NCBI RefSeq assembly: GCF_006829085.1
Contig: NZ_BJTC01000012.1
Coordinates: forward strand, 76,232-140,231
Origin: Chryseobacterium sp. ON_d1
GTDB lineage: Bacteria > Bacteroidota > Bacteroidia > Flavobacteriales > Weeksellaceae
Direction: 5' to 3'
Length of the DNA stretch: 64,000 nucleotides
Part shown: positions 1-7,464 of the stretch, one piece after another
How the letters are laid out: each line of letters begins with the position of its first letter
Position numbering within the stretch: position 1 is the first letter of the stretch
Program-made: the position numbers and the translations under genes
The notes under the pieces: model-generated
What the model saw: the letters and a program-made list of their open reading frames with translations, nothing else
What the model was told of the DNA's origin: nothing
The model's database searches: none

Positions 1-857
1 CCGTAGAAGTAGCCGTTTTTTCATTTTTCATTGTGAGTGGGTTTCTTATTGCAAGAAGCTACGAAAGATCTTCCAGTCTAAAAAGTTATGCCAAAAAGAG
101 ATTCAACAGAATTGTTCCTGCTTATTTATTGGTTGTATTTTTATGTGCCCTGTTACTGAGCCTGGTCAGTACGCTTCCTTTTTCAGAATATTTTGGAAAC
201 ACACAGGTTTATAAGTATCTGTTCTGGAATTCAATTTTTATGAATTTTAAGGCCCCGTGGCTTCCTGGTGTATTTGGCAATCAGGCGGTGAATGGCGCAT
301 TATGGACGCTTAAGATAGAAATATGTTTTTATATCGCTGTTCCTCTGATGTTTTTATTGTTTGGAAAAAATAATAAATACAGAAGTCTCAGTCTGATCGT
401 GTTGTACTTTCTCTCGCTGGTTTATCTTAATTATTTTGAAATGGCCGGAAAAGCAGCTCTTTCAAGACAATTGCCAGGGTCACTATGTTACTTCATCGGC
501 GGGATGCTGATCTATTTTAATTTTGATAAGTTTATCAAACATAAAAATGTCTTATTCATCATTGCTGTGCTTACAGTATGGATAGATCTTATTTTTAAAA
601 TAAAGCTGTTCTCTCCTATAATGATCAGTATTATTGTGCTGTATGTTGCCTATTCTTTTAAATTTCTGAACAATTTCGGGAAGTATGGAGATTTCACTTA
701 CGGGATCTATATCTTCCATTTTCCAATCATCAGGGTATTTGCGACCTTGGGACTTTTTGCCAATTACAACCCTTATTTTATGGGATTGGTATGTATGCTG
801 GTGGTCATCAGCGTAGGAATTGCTTCCTGGCATCTTTATGAAAAAAGATTTTTATAA
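1..857 (+). CDS. Acyltransferase 3 family membrane protein, 5' end cut by window edge
   Basis: The reading frame is open from the first bases of the window, so the true start lies upstream; the GTG at 33 is internal. The first residues seen (FSFFIVSGFLIARSY) match the FFxxSGFLI segment of the acyltransferase 3 family, and the rest is a series of hydrophobic helices ending in a basic tail (HLYEKRFL). The family moves acyl groups such as O-acetyl onto surface polysaccharides at the inner membrane. The catalytic N-terminal histidine lies outside the window. It precedes a glycosyltransferase on the same strand, which fits a surface-glycan role; the acyl acceptor is unknown. Confidence 0.85.
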   Translation, partial: VEVAVFSFFIVSGFLIARSYERSSSLKSYAKKRFNRIVPAYLLVVFLCALLLSLVSTLPFSEYFGNTQVYKYLFWNSIFMNFKAPWLPGVFGNQAVNGALWTLKIEICFYIAVPLMFLLFGKNNKYRSLSLIVLYFLSLVYLNYFEMAGKAALSRQLPGSLCYFIGGMLIYFNFDKFIKHKNVLFIIAVLTVWIDLIFKIKLFSPIMISIIVLYVAYSFKFLNNFGKYGDFTYGIYIFHFPIIRVFATLGLFANYNPYFMGLVCMLVVISVGIASWHLYEKRFL

Positions 858-880
858 TTTTACATATTCAAAAAGCATAA

Positions 881-1636
881 ATGAAAGATCTTGTCTCCAT
901 TATCACTCCCTGTTATAATTCTGCTGAATTTATCGAGGAAACCATCCAGTCTGTTCTCAACCAAACCTATGAAAACTGGGAATGGCTGATCACCGATGAC
1001 CTTTCCAAAGATAATACTGTTGAGATCATCAGAAAATACAACGACCCCAGAATAAAACTGCAGGTACTGGAGAAAAATGGAGGAGCCGGAAATGCCAGAA
1101 ACAACAGCCTGAAAAGGGCACAAGGAAGATATATTGCTTTTCTGGATTCTGACGATTACTGGTACCCGGAATATCTGGAAACAATGACAGATTACATGCG
1201 GGAAAACAATGCGGAACTGGTTTACTGTAACTATTCCAGGTGTAATGAACAGCTGCAGCCTATTCTGAAAGATTTTCTCGCAGATAAAGTCGTTACTTTT
1301 TCCAATCTGCTGAAGACATGCCGTCTGGCCCCGGTTTCCACAATGTATGATACAAAGAGGGTTGGAAAATTTTTATTTCCTGTAAAAAGCAAGCGCGAAG
1401 ATCATGTGATGTGGCTTAACCTTTTAAAAGAAATTCCGGAAGGAATACCTGTAAAGCAGACACTGGCAAAATACAGAATGCGCGAGAACAGTGTTTCCAG
1501 AAAAAAAAAGAATATCATTAAAGATCAATATCTTGTCTATAAAGATTTCATGGGGTTCTCAACAGTAAAATCATTATACTATACGGCTAACTGGGCGTTA
1601 AACGGATTTATGAAGTATTCAAAAATTTTCAATTAA
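881..1636 (+). CDS. Glycosyltransferase family 2
   Basis: This 251-residue protein has a GT-A fold N-terminus: VSIITPCYNSAEFIEETIQS at residues 5-24, ITDDLSKDNT near 37, and the metal/nucleotide-sugar motif LDSDD near residue 90. It would transfer a sugar from a nucleotide-sugar donor in the cytoplasm, probably for a surface glycan. It starts 23 bases after the acyltransferase gene, and its stop codon overlaps the next ATG by one base (TAATG), so the three genes look co-transcribed. Donor and acceptor cannot be read from sequence. Confidence 0.9.
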   Translation: MKDLVSIITPCYNSAEFIEETIQSVLNQTYENWEWLITDDLSKDNTVEIIRKYNDPRIKLQVLEKNGGAGNARNNSLKRAQGRYIAFLDSDDYWYPEYLETMTDYMRENNAELVYCNYSRCNEQLQPILKDFLADKVVTFSNLLKTCRLAPVSTMYDTKRVGKFLFPVKSKREDHVMWLNLLKEIPEGIPVKQTLAKYRMRENSVSRKKKNIIKDQYLVYKDFMGFSTVKSLYYTANWALNGFMKYSKIFN

Positions 1637-2262
1637 TGGAGTATTCAAAAGAGTTTAAAGCCGCTTTAAGTGCTTTTACCGGAGCAGAGAAAGATAAACT
1701 TATTTTCAGACTTCTGAGAAAGGATAAATTGTTATCTAAAAAACTGTATTTCGAACTTATTGATCCGGAAACCACCGATGATAAAAGGAATGCTATGGAA
1801 GACCATGTACAAGAGCAGGTACTCTTGGCTTCAAAATATGTCGGAAATGCCAAATACTTCCTTACCATCATCCGTAAAATAAGTGCCGAAATCACTGAAC
1901 ATGTAAAAATTACTACGGATAAATTCGGAGAAGCCACCCTTAACCTTCTTCTTATCAACAAAGTATTGAACAGCAATATTGACTTCAGCAGACAACGTTT
2001 TGACAATGTTTATAAGCTTTATATTTATATCATCAATAAAGTATTCAAATCTTTGGTCCTGATTAAAAAACTGGATGAGGATTACTGGATGGAAATTGAT
2101 GAATATCTTCGTGAAACTTTAAGTAAAATTTTAGAAAATCACTATCTGCAAAAGCTTTGTATCAATAATGGACTTGATTTCAACTGGTTTGAATGTGATA
2201 AAATTCCTGAGAATATCGATCAGATCATGAAAGAAATTAAAAGTCAGGGATTTTTAAGATAA
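1636..2262 (+). CDS. Conserved hypothetical protein, 208 aa
   Basis: I do not recognise a domain. The protein looks soluble and alpha-helical, rich in Lys, Glu, Leu and Ile (for example LIFRLLRKDKLLSKKLYFEL), with no signal peptide or membrane segment. It overlaps the preceding glycosyltransferase stop by one base, which indicates translational coupling. Its last nine bases overlap the end of the convergent waaA gene. Reading frame quality and codon use resemble its neighbours, so it is likely a real gene. Confidence 0.75.
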   Translation: MEYSKEFKAALSAFTGAEKDKLIFRLLRKDKLLSKKLYFELIDPETTDDKRNAMEDHVQEQVLLASKYVGNAKYFLTIIRKISAEITEHVKITTDKFGEATLNLLLINKVLNSNIDFSRQRFDNVYKLYIYIINKVFKSLVLIKKLDEDYWMEIDEYLRETLSKILENHYLQKLCINNGLDFNWFECDKIPENIDQIMKEIKSQGFLR

Positions 2263-3492
2263 AATTTTCTGTAGAATCATCCTGGTAGAATCAGGCTTAT
2301 CATCAACAAATCTTCCTGCATTTTGAGACATTGCTGATAGTTCTTCTTTATTATCATCATTGGTGAGAAACAAAACAAATTCTGACGCCGTATATTCATC
2401 AGGGAAGGCCTTTCCACCGTTCAATGAGATCAGGTCATCAGCTTCAGGGTTCTTCTTATAATGATTTCCAAAGATTACAGGAACACCAAAGGTTGCCGCC
2501 TCCAGAATATTGTGAAGCCCTGCATCATGAAATCCTCCTCCTACAACGGCTACATCTGCATAAGAATATAATTTTGACAATAAGCCTATACTGTCTATAA
2601 TCAGAATCTGGGAATTCAGAGCTGAAGATTGGCTATTTTGTATTTCACTGTACAGTAAAGCACCGGGAAATATATTTTTAAGATGCTCTACCCTTTTCAG
2701 ATCGTGCGGTGCTATAATGATTTTTACGGCCTTATTTTTAAGAGTAACTACTTCTGCTATTTTTTCTTCAGCCTGCCAGGAACTTCCAAAAACAACGGCT
2801 TTATTTTCTCCTTTGAAATCAGAAATAAAATCTACATGATTATCGCGTTTTCGCAGTTGCTTTACTCTGTCAAACCTTGTATCTCCCGTTACAGAAGATT
2901 GTAGCAACCCCACACTTTTTGCCAGGGCCAATGAAAACTGGTTCTGATGAAAAAACCAATCCACATTGTTCTTAAGCTGCCTTACAAACCATTTTCCATA
3001 AGAAGTAAAAAATGATTGCCTTTCATAGAACAGTGCAGAAATTACATAAATTTTAGTCCCTTGGTTTTTAAGTTCTGCAAGGAGATTATACCAATAATCG
3101 TATTTAACCGTAAAAAATAGTTCAGCATTAAACTGTGATGTAAATTCTTTTACAGTGCTTTTTTTATCAAAGGGTAAATAACAGATAACATCTGCAATAT
3201 GCTTCTTTTTCACCACATTTTCATATCCAGATGGAGAAAAGAAGGTTACCAGAACTTTGTGTTGTGGAAAATTCTCCTTAAGCTTCTCCAGAACGGGTAA
3301 TCCCTGCTCATATTCACCGAGGCTGGCTGCATGCATCCAGATGACTTTATCTGTTTTCGAAAATACAGATTTTACTTGAGCCAAAGACTGGCTTCTCCCT
3401 TCAACGCCTTTTTTAGTTTTATCATTAAATAAAGCAAAAACCTTCATTCCGAAAGTAATGAGACTGATAAATATATTGTATAGAAAAGCCAT
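2254..3492 (-). CDS. waaA: 3-deoxy-D-manno-octulosonic acid transferase (Kdo transferase)
   Basis: WaaA adds Kdo from CMP-Kdo to lipid IVA at the inner-membrane face, the first inner-core step of lipopolysaccharide synthesis. The 412-residue length is normal. An N-terminal hydrophobic anchor (residues 1-22) is followed by WMHAASLGEYEQG near residue 52, whose acidic residue matches the catalytic base region, and a GT-B C-terminal half with VVGGGFHDAGLHNILEAATF near residue 315. It is the last gene of a minus-strand run; the cupin gene stops 4 bases before its ATG. Confidence 0.95.
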   Translation of the reverse strand: MAFLYNIFISLITFGMKVFALFNDKTKKGVEGRSQSLAQVKSVFSKTDKVIWMHAASLGEYEQGLPVLEKLKENFPQHKVLVTFFSPSGYENVVKKKHIADVICYLPFDKKSTVKEFTSQFNAELFFTVKYDYWYNLLAELKNQGTKIYVISALFYERQSFFTSYGKWFVRQLKNNVDWFFHQNQFSLALAKSVGLLQSSVTGDTRFDRVKQLRKRDNHVDFISDFKGENKAVVFGSSWQAEEKIAEVVTLKNKAVKIIIAPHDLKRVEHLKNIFPGALLYSEIQNSQSSALNSQILIIDSIGLLSKLYSYADVAVVGGGFHDAGLHNILEAATFGVPVIFGNHYKKNPEADDLISLNGGKAFPDEYTASEFVLFLTNDDNKEELSAMSQNAGRFVDDKPDSTRMILQKILS

Positions 3493-3496
3493 TTAA

Positions 3497-3841
3497 TTAT
3501 TCTTTAACTTCAATTCTATCATGATCCGCAGGTGGACTTGATATGACTAAAAATTCAATTTCTTCAGCAGATTCATTGGAGATAAGGTGCTTTGATTCCG
3601 GGGCAATAGAAATAGATTCATTTTGTTTAACCCAAAATCTTTCTTCATTGATAAAGAATACCGCTTCTCCTTTAAGAATGTAGAAAAACTGTTCTGCCAC
3701 TTTATGAAAGTGTAGTTTCTCTGAAGTTCCAGCAGGCATCTTTTCCTGCTTTATGGATATTTTATTTGTATTTTTCAGAATCCAGCTCTCACAAAGGTTT
3801 CCCCAGATATAGTATTCTGAATTTTCTTTAGAATGTATCAT
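3497..3841 (-). CDS. Cupin domain protein
   Basis: This 114-residue single-domain cupin has the first motif as LHFHKVAEQFFYILKGEA (residues 43-60), with two His and a Glu/Gln able to bind metal, and a second motif around PESKHLI. Such small cupins may be metal-dependent enzymes or sugar-binding proteins; the substrate is unknown. Its ATG overlaps the stop of the DUF1648 gene (ATGA) and it lies 4 bases before waaA, so it is translationally embedded in the waaA operon. Confidence 0.85.
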   Translation of the reverse strand: MIHSKENSEYYIWGNLCESWILKNTNKISIKQEKMPAGTSEKLHFHKVAEQFFYILKGEAVFFINEERFWVKQNESISIAPESKHLISNESAEEIEFLVISSPPADHDRIEVKE

Positions 3842-4305
3842 TTAAATAAGTGAGTAATAAAAAGTAACAAGGGGACAAATAAAACAACGGACAAAAATAT
3901 GGTCGCAAATGAAATCCTGGGTTTGGCCTTATCATCAGCAGCATATCTGAACATATAATCCTGAATATTCAAAAAAACCATTCCCAATACGATAAAGAGG
4001 GTCCTCAGTCCTATTTTCATAATTAAATACTGGGCATTCATATTCTGATCTGTAATTTCTACCGGAAAATTAGTATTTTCGGGATGTCTTGTTCCATAGG
4101 TGAACACAGCATACAATCCCAAGGCCAATACGGGCATCAGAAAGGCATAGATTCTTCCCCCGAAGCCATCAGCTTTTCCTTCCATATCAAAATGTACAGG
4201 AATCCGATCTGGTAAAGTCCTATAGTTTTTCAGGGTAAACCACCATAAAAAAGCAACCCATCCAAAATTAAAAATATCAAAAATTATAAAAAGAATATTT
4301 TCCAT
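3838..4305 (-). CDS. DUF1648 domain membrane protein
   Basis: The 155-residue protein has about four hydrophobic helices. The segment after the first helix (LPDRIPVHFDMEGKADGFG, residues 31-49) is the hallmark of the DUF1648 family, whose best-known member is the SdpI-type immunity/signalling group; many other members have no known role. It follows the NlpC/P60 gene by 22 bases and overlaps the cupin gene by 4. Function is not assignable from sequence. Confidence 0.85.
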   Translation of the reverse strand: MENILFIIFDIFNFGWVAFLWWFTLKNYRTLPDRIPVHFDMEGKADGFGGRIYAFLMPVLALGLYAVFTYGTRHPENTNFPVEITDQNMNAQYLIMKIGLRTLFIVLGMVFLNIQDYMFRYAADDKAKPRISFATIFLSVVLFVPLLLFITHLFK

Positions 4306-4327
4306 TTCAAATGAGATTTAACTGAGG

Positions 4328-5044
4328 CTAAATTACACTTTTCAGCACTCTCAGCTTATGAGTATGCTTGTTCATTTCTTTATTGAAAATCCCTGTGGAA
4401 TCTAAGGTGTCAATTCTTACTTTCCCGGAAGCATGGATGATCTTCTGATTATCCAGCATTATTCCTACATGAATAATTTTTCCTTCTGCATTTTCAAAGA
4501 AGGCAAGGTCTCCGGGCTGTGCTTCTTCTACAAAAGTAAGCGGCTCTCCTACCTCTGCCTGCTGGGAAGCATCTCTCGGAATTTTGATATTGTGAATTTT
4601 ATACACCAATTGAGTAAAGCCCGAGCAATCAACGGCAAAAAAGCTTTTACCTCCCCACAGATAGGGTACATTAAGGAATTCTTTTGCTGTCAGTGCGATA
4701 CTTTCACGTACATCATGACTCCTTCTTGAAGCCACTACCGGAAACTCCACTTCTGAGCCCATAGAAAGCAAAGTCTTCCCATCATTCATCAATACGGAAG
4801 AAAAATCTTCAGTAACAACAGTCACTTTTCTGCTGGCCAGTTCTTCGTCTGTCACCGGTTTTAGCTGTTTGGTATCCATCCATCCTTCATACCCGTCATA
4901 ATGCATTTTTATTCTGGTCCAGTTTTTATTGACTTCCAAAATATCTGCACTTTCCCCAAACAATATTTCTGTAACAATTTCAGCCCTGTCAGAATTCTCT
5001 GCACGGACCGGCGCTACTGTAACAATACAAATTCCTTTATTCAT
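4328..5044 (-). CDS. SH3b plus NlpC/P60 cysteine peptidase
   Basis: The 238-residue protein has an N-terminal bacterial SH3-like region (about residues 5-62, ending DGYEGWMDTKQL) and a C-terminal NlpC/P60 domain. The catalytic cysteine is in AVDCSGFTQLVY (about residue 140) and the catalytic histidine in IHVGIMLDN (about residue 192). This family cleaves gamma-D-Glu-diaminopimelate bonds in peptidoglycan peptides. There is no clear signal peptide, so it may act on recycled muropeptides in the cytoplasm, or a longer start exists. It leads the DUF1648-cupin-waaA run. Confidence 0.9.
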   Translation of the reverse strand: MNKGICIVTVAPVRAENSDRAEIVTEILFGESADILEVNKNWTRIKMHYDGYEGWMDTKQLKPVTDEELASRKVTVVTEDFSSVLMNDGKTLLSMGSEVEFPVVASRRSHDVRESIALTAKEFLNVPYLWGGKSFFAVDCSGFTQLVYKIHNIKIPRDASQQAEVGEPLTFVEEAQPGDLAFFENAEGKIIHVGIMLDNQKIIHASGKVRIDTLDSTGIFNKEMNKHTHKLRVLKSVI

Positions 5045-5122
5045 TAATTCTCACTTTAAAGATTGAATAATTTAAAGATTAAAATACGATCTTTAAATGT
5101 TTTTAATCTTTGAATATTTTAA
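5045..5122. repeat. AT-rich repeated words forming an inverted repeat
   Basis: The gap between the methyltransferase and NlpC/P60 genes contains the word TTTAAAGATT in two direct copies and TTTTAATCTTTGAAT in inverted orientation. AAAGATTAAAA can pair with TTTTAATCTTT across about 13 bases. It could be a weak terminator or attenuator within the operon, or a decayed dispersed repeat. Confidence 0.45.
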
Positions 5123-5770
5123 TTACTTTCTGCGAAGAAAGTTGACTCCGTCACGCAAAGGTAAAATAAGATTTTCAAAATCTTCGTCTTTTGCCGCTAA
5201 ATCATTTAACTCCTGAATAGACTGGGTAGATTTAAGCTTCGGATTTTCTTCCAGGACTTTTCCGTACCACAGAACATTATCAAAAAGAATTACGCTTCCG
5301 GATTTTGTATGGGGCTTGATCAGCCTGAAATATTCCGCATAATTTTCTTTATCAGCATCTACAAAAATCAGATCAAAGAACTCATCTGTTTCTTTTAAGA
5401 ACTCTTTAGCATCCTGAAGCCTGAAATCAATCTGCCTGGCATATTCACTTGATTCAAAATATTTTTTCGGCAGGTAAGCAAGGTCTTCATTAACGTCCAG
5501 AGTAGTAATCTTTCCGTCTTTTGCCAACCCTGAAGCAAGACATAAGGTAGCATACCCTGTAAATGTTCCTATTTCAAGAATACTTTTCGGCTGAAGCATC
5601 TGGGAGATAATCGTCAGAAGTCTTCCCTGCTGGTAACCGGAAATCATATGAGGCTGTGTCGTCTTCTGGTAAGTCTCTCTTCTCAGTTTTTTCAGAATTT
5701 CGGATTCCGAAGAAGCATGTGCTTCCAAATATCTGTCCATTTCAGGATTTTTTTCTTCAAAAAAACTCAT
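5123..5770 (-). CDS. SAM-dependent O-methyltransferase (class I, caffeoyl-CoA-type)
   Basis: The 215-residue protein carries the SAM-binding motif LEIGTFTGYATLCLASGL (about residues 65-82), TTLDVNED, and the metal/catalytic segment LIFVDADKENY near residue 133, all typical of the cation-dependent O-methyltransferase family 3. Bacterial members methylate catechol-type or tRNA hydroxyl groups (TrmR); the substrate here is open. A TAAATTTG -7 element on the minus strand (5794 to 5787) lies 16 bases before the ATG. It is the first gene of the run leading to waaA. Confidence 0.9.
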   Translation of the reverse strand: MSFFEEKNPEMDRYLEAHASSESEILKKLRRETYQKTTQPHMISGYQQGRLLTIISQMLQPKSILEIGTFTGYATLCLASGLAKDGKITTLDVNEDLAYLPKKYFESSEYARQIDFRLQDAKEFLKETDEFFDLIFVDADKENYAEYFRLIKPHTKSGSVILFDNVLWYGKVLEENPKLKSTQSIQELNDLAAKDEDFENLILPLRDGVNFLRRK

Positions 5771-5806
5771 ACAATTTAATTTAAAACAAATTTAAGGATT
5801 TTAAAG

Positions 5807-5830
5807 CTACTTTTTCCATGGAAAAAGTAG
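5807..5830. repeat. 24-bp perfect palindrome upstream of the methyltransferase
   Basis: The arms CTACTTTTTCCA and TGGAAAAAGTAG are exact reverse complements with no loop. It begins 12 bases upstream of the methyltransferase -7 element, so it covers the place of a -33 box and could be an operator. It could also be a dispersed palindrome, or assist termination of the opposing peptide transcript. Confidence 0.6.
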
Positions 5831-5832
5831 AT

Positions 5833-5862
5833 AAAAAAAGAGAGAAATTAATCTCTCTTAAC
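5833..5862 (-). terminator. Rho-independent terminator of the GG-leader peptide
   Basis: On the minus strand AAGAGAGA pairs with TCTCTCTT and is followed by a T run. It lies 25 bases after the peptide stop codon. Confidence 0.75.
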
Positions 5863-5886
5863 TATTCTGCATGTTCTTACAGGTCA

Positions 5887-6039
5887 TTACAATGCCACAC
5901 AATACTGTCCTCTTGATGCACAAACCCATCCCGGGCAGCAGTCAGTCGTTCTTTGGCAGATGATTTGCGGATTACAGTCCAGAGCAGCGCCTTGTACGTT
6001 TTTCATTGCTCCTCTTGAAAGTTTCTTTAAATTTTTCAT
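5887..6039 (-). CDS. Bacteriocin-like double-glycine-type leader peptide with six-cysteine core
   Basis: This 50-residue ORF is below the usual size cutoff. The leader MKNLKKLSRGAMKNVQGA (residues 1-18) matches the Bacteroidota KKLSRxxxKxxxGG precursor leader, with Gly-Ala in place of Gly-Gly. The core has Cys at 22, 28, 34, 35, 40 and 47, a C-C-CC-C-C order as in knottins, and ends DCCPGWVCASRGQYCVAL. By family analogy the leader is cut by a C39-type peptidase during ABC export; no such exporter lies in the window. It has its own terminator and shares an upstream motif with the genes at 6819 and 59061. Activity is inferred only. Confidence 0.85.
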   Translation of the reverse strand: MKNLKKLSRGAMKNVQGAALDCNPQIICQRTTDCCPGWVCASRGQYCVAL

Positions 6040-6063
6040 AATTATTGTAGTTTAGTATTAATC

Positions 6064-6083
6064 CCTACTCTTTAGATTTTCGG
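6064..6083 (-). promoter_or_regulatory. Shared two-part upstream motif, copy 1 (CCGAAAATC...GAGTAGG)
   Basis: Reading the minus strand, CCGAAAATC (6083-6075) and GAGTAGG (6070-6064) are separated by TAAA. GAGTAGG ends 24 bases before the peptide ATG. The same two boxes occur before the genes at 6819 and 59061, and I found the pair nowhere else in the window. Its mode of action is unknown. Confidence 0.6.
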
Positions 6084-6254
6084 GGTCCTCTTTATTTAAT
6101 TCCTTATATAGAGATTTAAATATACACTTTTTATTGTTAACCAGACCATTACAAGACCAATAATCTGGCATAAAAATCTTCATTATAACAAATCAGTAAA
6201 AACCCCATATGAAATACCGGGAAAACACGGATGGTATTTTTGTGGTATTAATGA

Positions 6255-6262
6255 TAAGTTTG
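6255..6262 (+). promoter_or_regulatory. Bacteroidota -7 element TAAGTTTG before the 51-aa small protein
   Basis: TAAGTTTG fits the TAnnTTTG consensus. The expected start of transcription is about 6268, 34 bases before the small ORF. The only TTG nearby (6240) is 12 bases away instead of about 19, so the -33 element is weak. Confidence 0.45.
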
Positions 6263-6301
6263 CAATAAGAATAAGGGGTAAAAACACTAAGAGAAAACAA
6301 G

Positions 6302-6457
6302 ATGATTGCAGGAGAGACACAAACTAACCATGAGAATCACAAAAAAGTTATACCGAAAGGTAGAACAGATTCTTCTGCAGCAAAAACTAAGAAAGAAATA
6401 TCCACTTCATTTTTGCAACGAATTATTTCGCTCCTGAAAAAGGAAGAATTAATTTGA
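6302..6457 (+). CDS. Small hypothetical protein, 51 aa
   Basis: The frame starts MIAGETQTNHENHKKVIPKG and ends RIISLLKKEELI. It is hydrophilic and Lys-rich with a short amphipathic C-terminal helix, has no signal peptide, and is not recognised. Support comes from context: a -7 element 40 bases upstream and a strong terminator beginning 3 bases after the stop, so the unit looks like a complete short gene. A second frame starting at 6330 (35 aa, very basic) is a weaker alternative. Confidence 0.55.
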   Translation: MIAGETQTNHENHKKVIPKGRTDSSAAKTKKEISTSFLQRIISLLKKEELI

Positions 6458-6459
6458 TT

Positions 6460-6493
6460 AAAAAAATCCCGGCCGCCTTCGGGATTTTTTTTT
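6460..6493 (+). terminator. Rho-independent terminator after the 51-aa small protein
   Basis: AAAAAATCCCG pairs with CGGGATTTTTT across an 8-base loop, followed by a T run. Confidence 0.8.
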
Positions 6494-6774
6494 GCTTTAA
6501 ACCTCATCATTTTCAAAAACATTCATTATACAGAACATTTCCAGGTTCTACAAGTTTTTATACCATACATTGATATAAGTGATGTAAACCATTTCCAATC
6601 GCCAGAAATAGCCATGAACGAGTATTCTTTTTGAATAAATACAATCTCCTATCTCATCTTCAAAAGTCAAAATCCTTACAAAAAAACAGGAAAAACACCT
6701 GCTCCCAAATGTTCATATGCTTCTACCTTTGATATAAGTTTTCCAACCATGAAATACTCACATCAAGGAGGAAC
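6494..6774. other. Non-coding stretch with repeated words
   Basis: No convincing ORF is present. The words TTGATATAAGT (6570 and 6729), TTTCCAA and CATGAA recur in the same order at both places, suggesting a decayed direct repeat or paired regulatory sites upstream of the gene at 6819. Confidence 0.4.
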
Positions 6775-6798
6775 CCGAAAATCCTGAAACAGAGTAGG
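6775..6798 (+). promoter_or_regulatory. Shared two-part upstream motif, copy 2
   Basis: CCGAAAATC (6775-6783), 8 bases, then GAGTAGG (6792-6798), which ends 20 bases before the ATG at 6819. The match to copy 1 includes the flanks: GAGGA before ACCCGAAAATC or CCCCGAAAATC, and GAGTAGGGAT at the end. Confidence 0.6.
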
Positions 6799-6818
6799 GA
6801 TATTTAAAAAACAACCAC

Positions 6819-7412
6819 ATGAAAACAAAGACTTTATTTTTAATTGGAGCGATAGTGGGACTTGTTATTATTTTTTCCCAGCTAAAACCGCAGGAAATGT
6901 CTTTTTATAAAGAAAAGGGCAATTACATCGTAGACAATAACTACATCCTGAAAGATGTCAAAAAAATTTCTGACGAAGACATAAAGAGTTTATTAAGCTT
7001 ACAGAAACTGCACCAGAGCAGTTTGGGTACGAATTTTATTATTTACAAAATCAACAGACAGTATATCATCCGCGGATGCTTAATGAAAGCAAACATCGAC
7101 TGGAAAAAATATGGTGATCTAAGGGCAAAAGTAGACGAAATTCTAAAAAAATACAGTGCTAAAGAACTGGGAACAGATTATTATGCCATTCAAAACAATC
7201 AGGTTGCAACCAGTGCTGCTTTGCTGAGTCAAAAAGACATTGCCTCTTTAAATAAATTAACAGTAAGAGGTGCTGAAGAATATACCATCTGCCCACCAAC
7301 TATGGGAAGAAGGAATCTTACCAACGTGATTATAAAATCTTACAAAGTCAATACAGCAATTGATCCAAGAATCAATGTTAAGCTTAATAATGTATTGGCC
7401 AGTTACAAATAA
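6819..7412 (+). CDS. Hypothetical single-pass membrane protein, 197 aa
   Basis: An N-terminal hydrophobic helix (LFLIGAIVGLVIIFSQL, residues 6-22) without a lipobox or clear cleavage site anchors about 170 residues that should face the periplasm. No known domain is recognised; two cysteines are present (RGCLMK and TICPPTMG). It is the first of three same-strand membrane genes ending with an HTTM-type protein, and its upstream region carries the motif found before both double-glycine-type peptides. A role with those peptides is inference from position and motif only. Confidence 0.75.
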   Translation: MKTKTLFLIGAIVGLVIIFSQLKPQEMSFYKEKGNYIVDNNYILKDVKKISDEDIKSLLSLQKLHQSSLGTNFIIYKINRQYIIRGCLMKANIDWKKYGDLRAKVDEILKKYSAKELGTDYYAIQNNQVATSAALLSQKDIASLNKLTVRGAEEYTICPPTMGRRNLTNVIIKSYKVNTAIDPRINVKLNNVLASYK

Positions 7413-7416
7413 CAGC

Positions 7417-7452
7417 AAAAGGCTGTTTTTTATTCTGAAAACAGCCTTTTTT
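7417..7452 (+). terminator. Rho-independent terminator between 6819 and 7465 genes
   Basis: AAAAGGCTGTTTT pairs with AAAACAGCCTTTT, followed by Ts. It starts 5 bases after the stop and ends 12 bases before the next ATG, so it may attenuate rather than fully separate the two genes. Confidence 0.8.
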
Positions 7453-7464
7453 AAATCTTTTGTC

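Noticed and set aside
6337..6522. 61-residue minus-strand ORF
   Set aside because: It runs back through a clear terminator and overlaps the better supported 51-residue plus-strand gene; its start is in low-complexity sequence.
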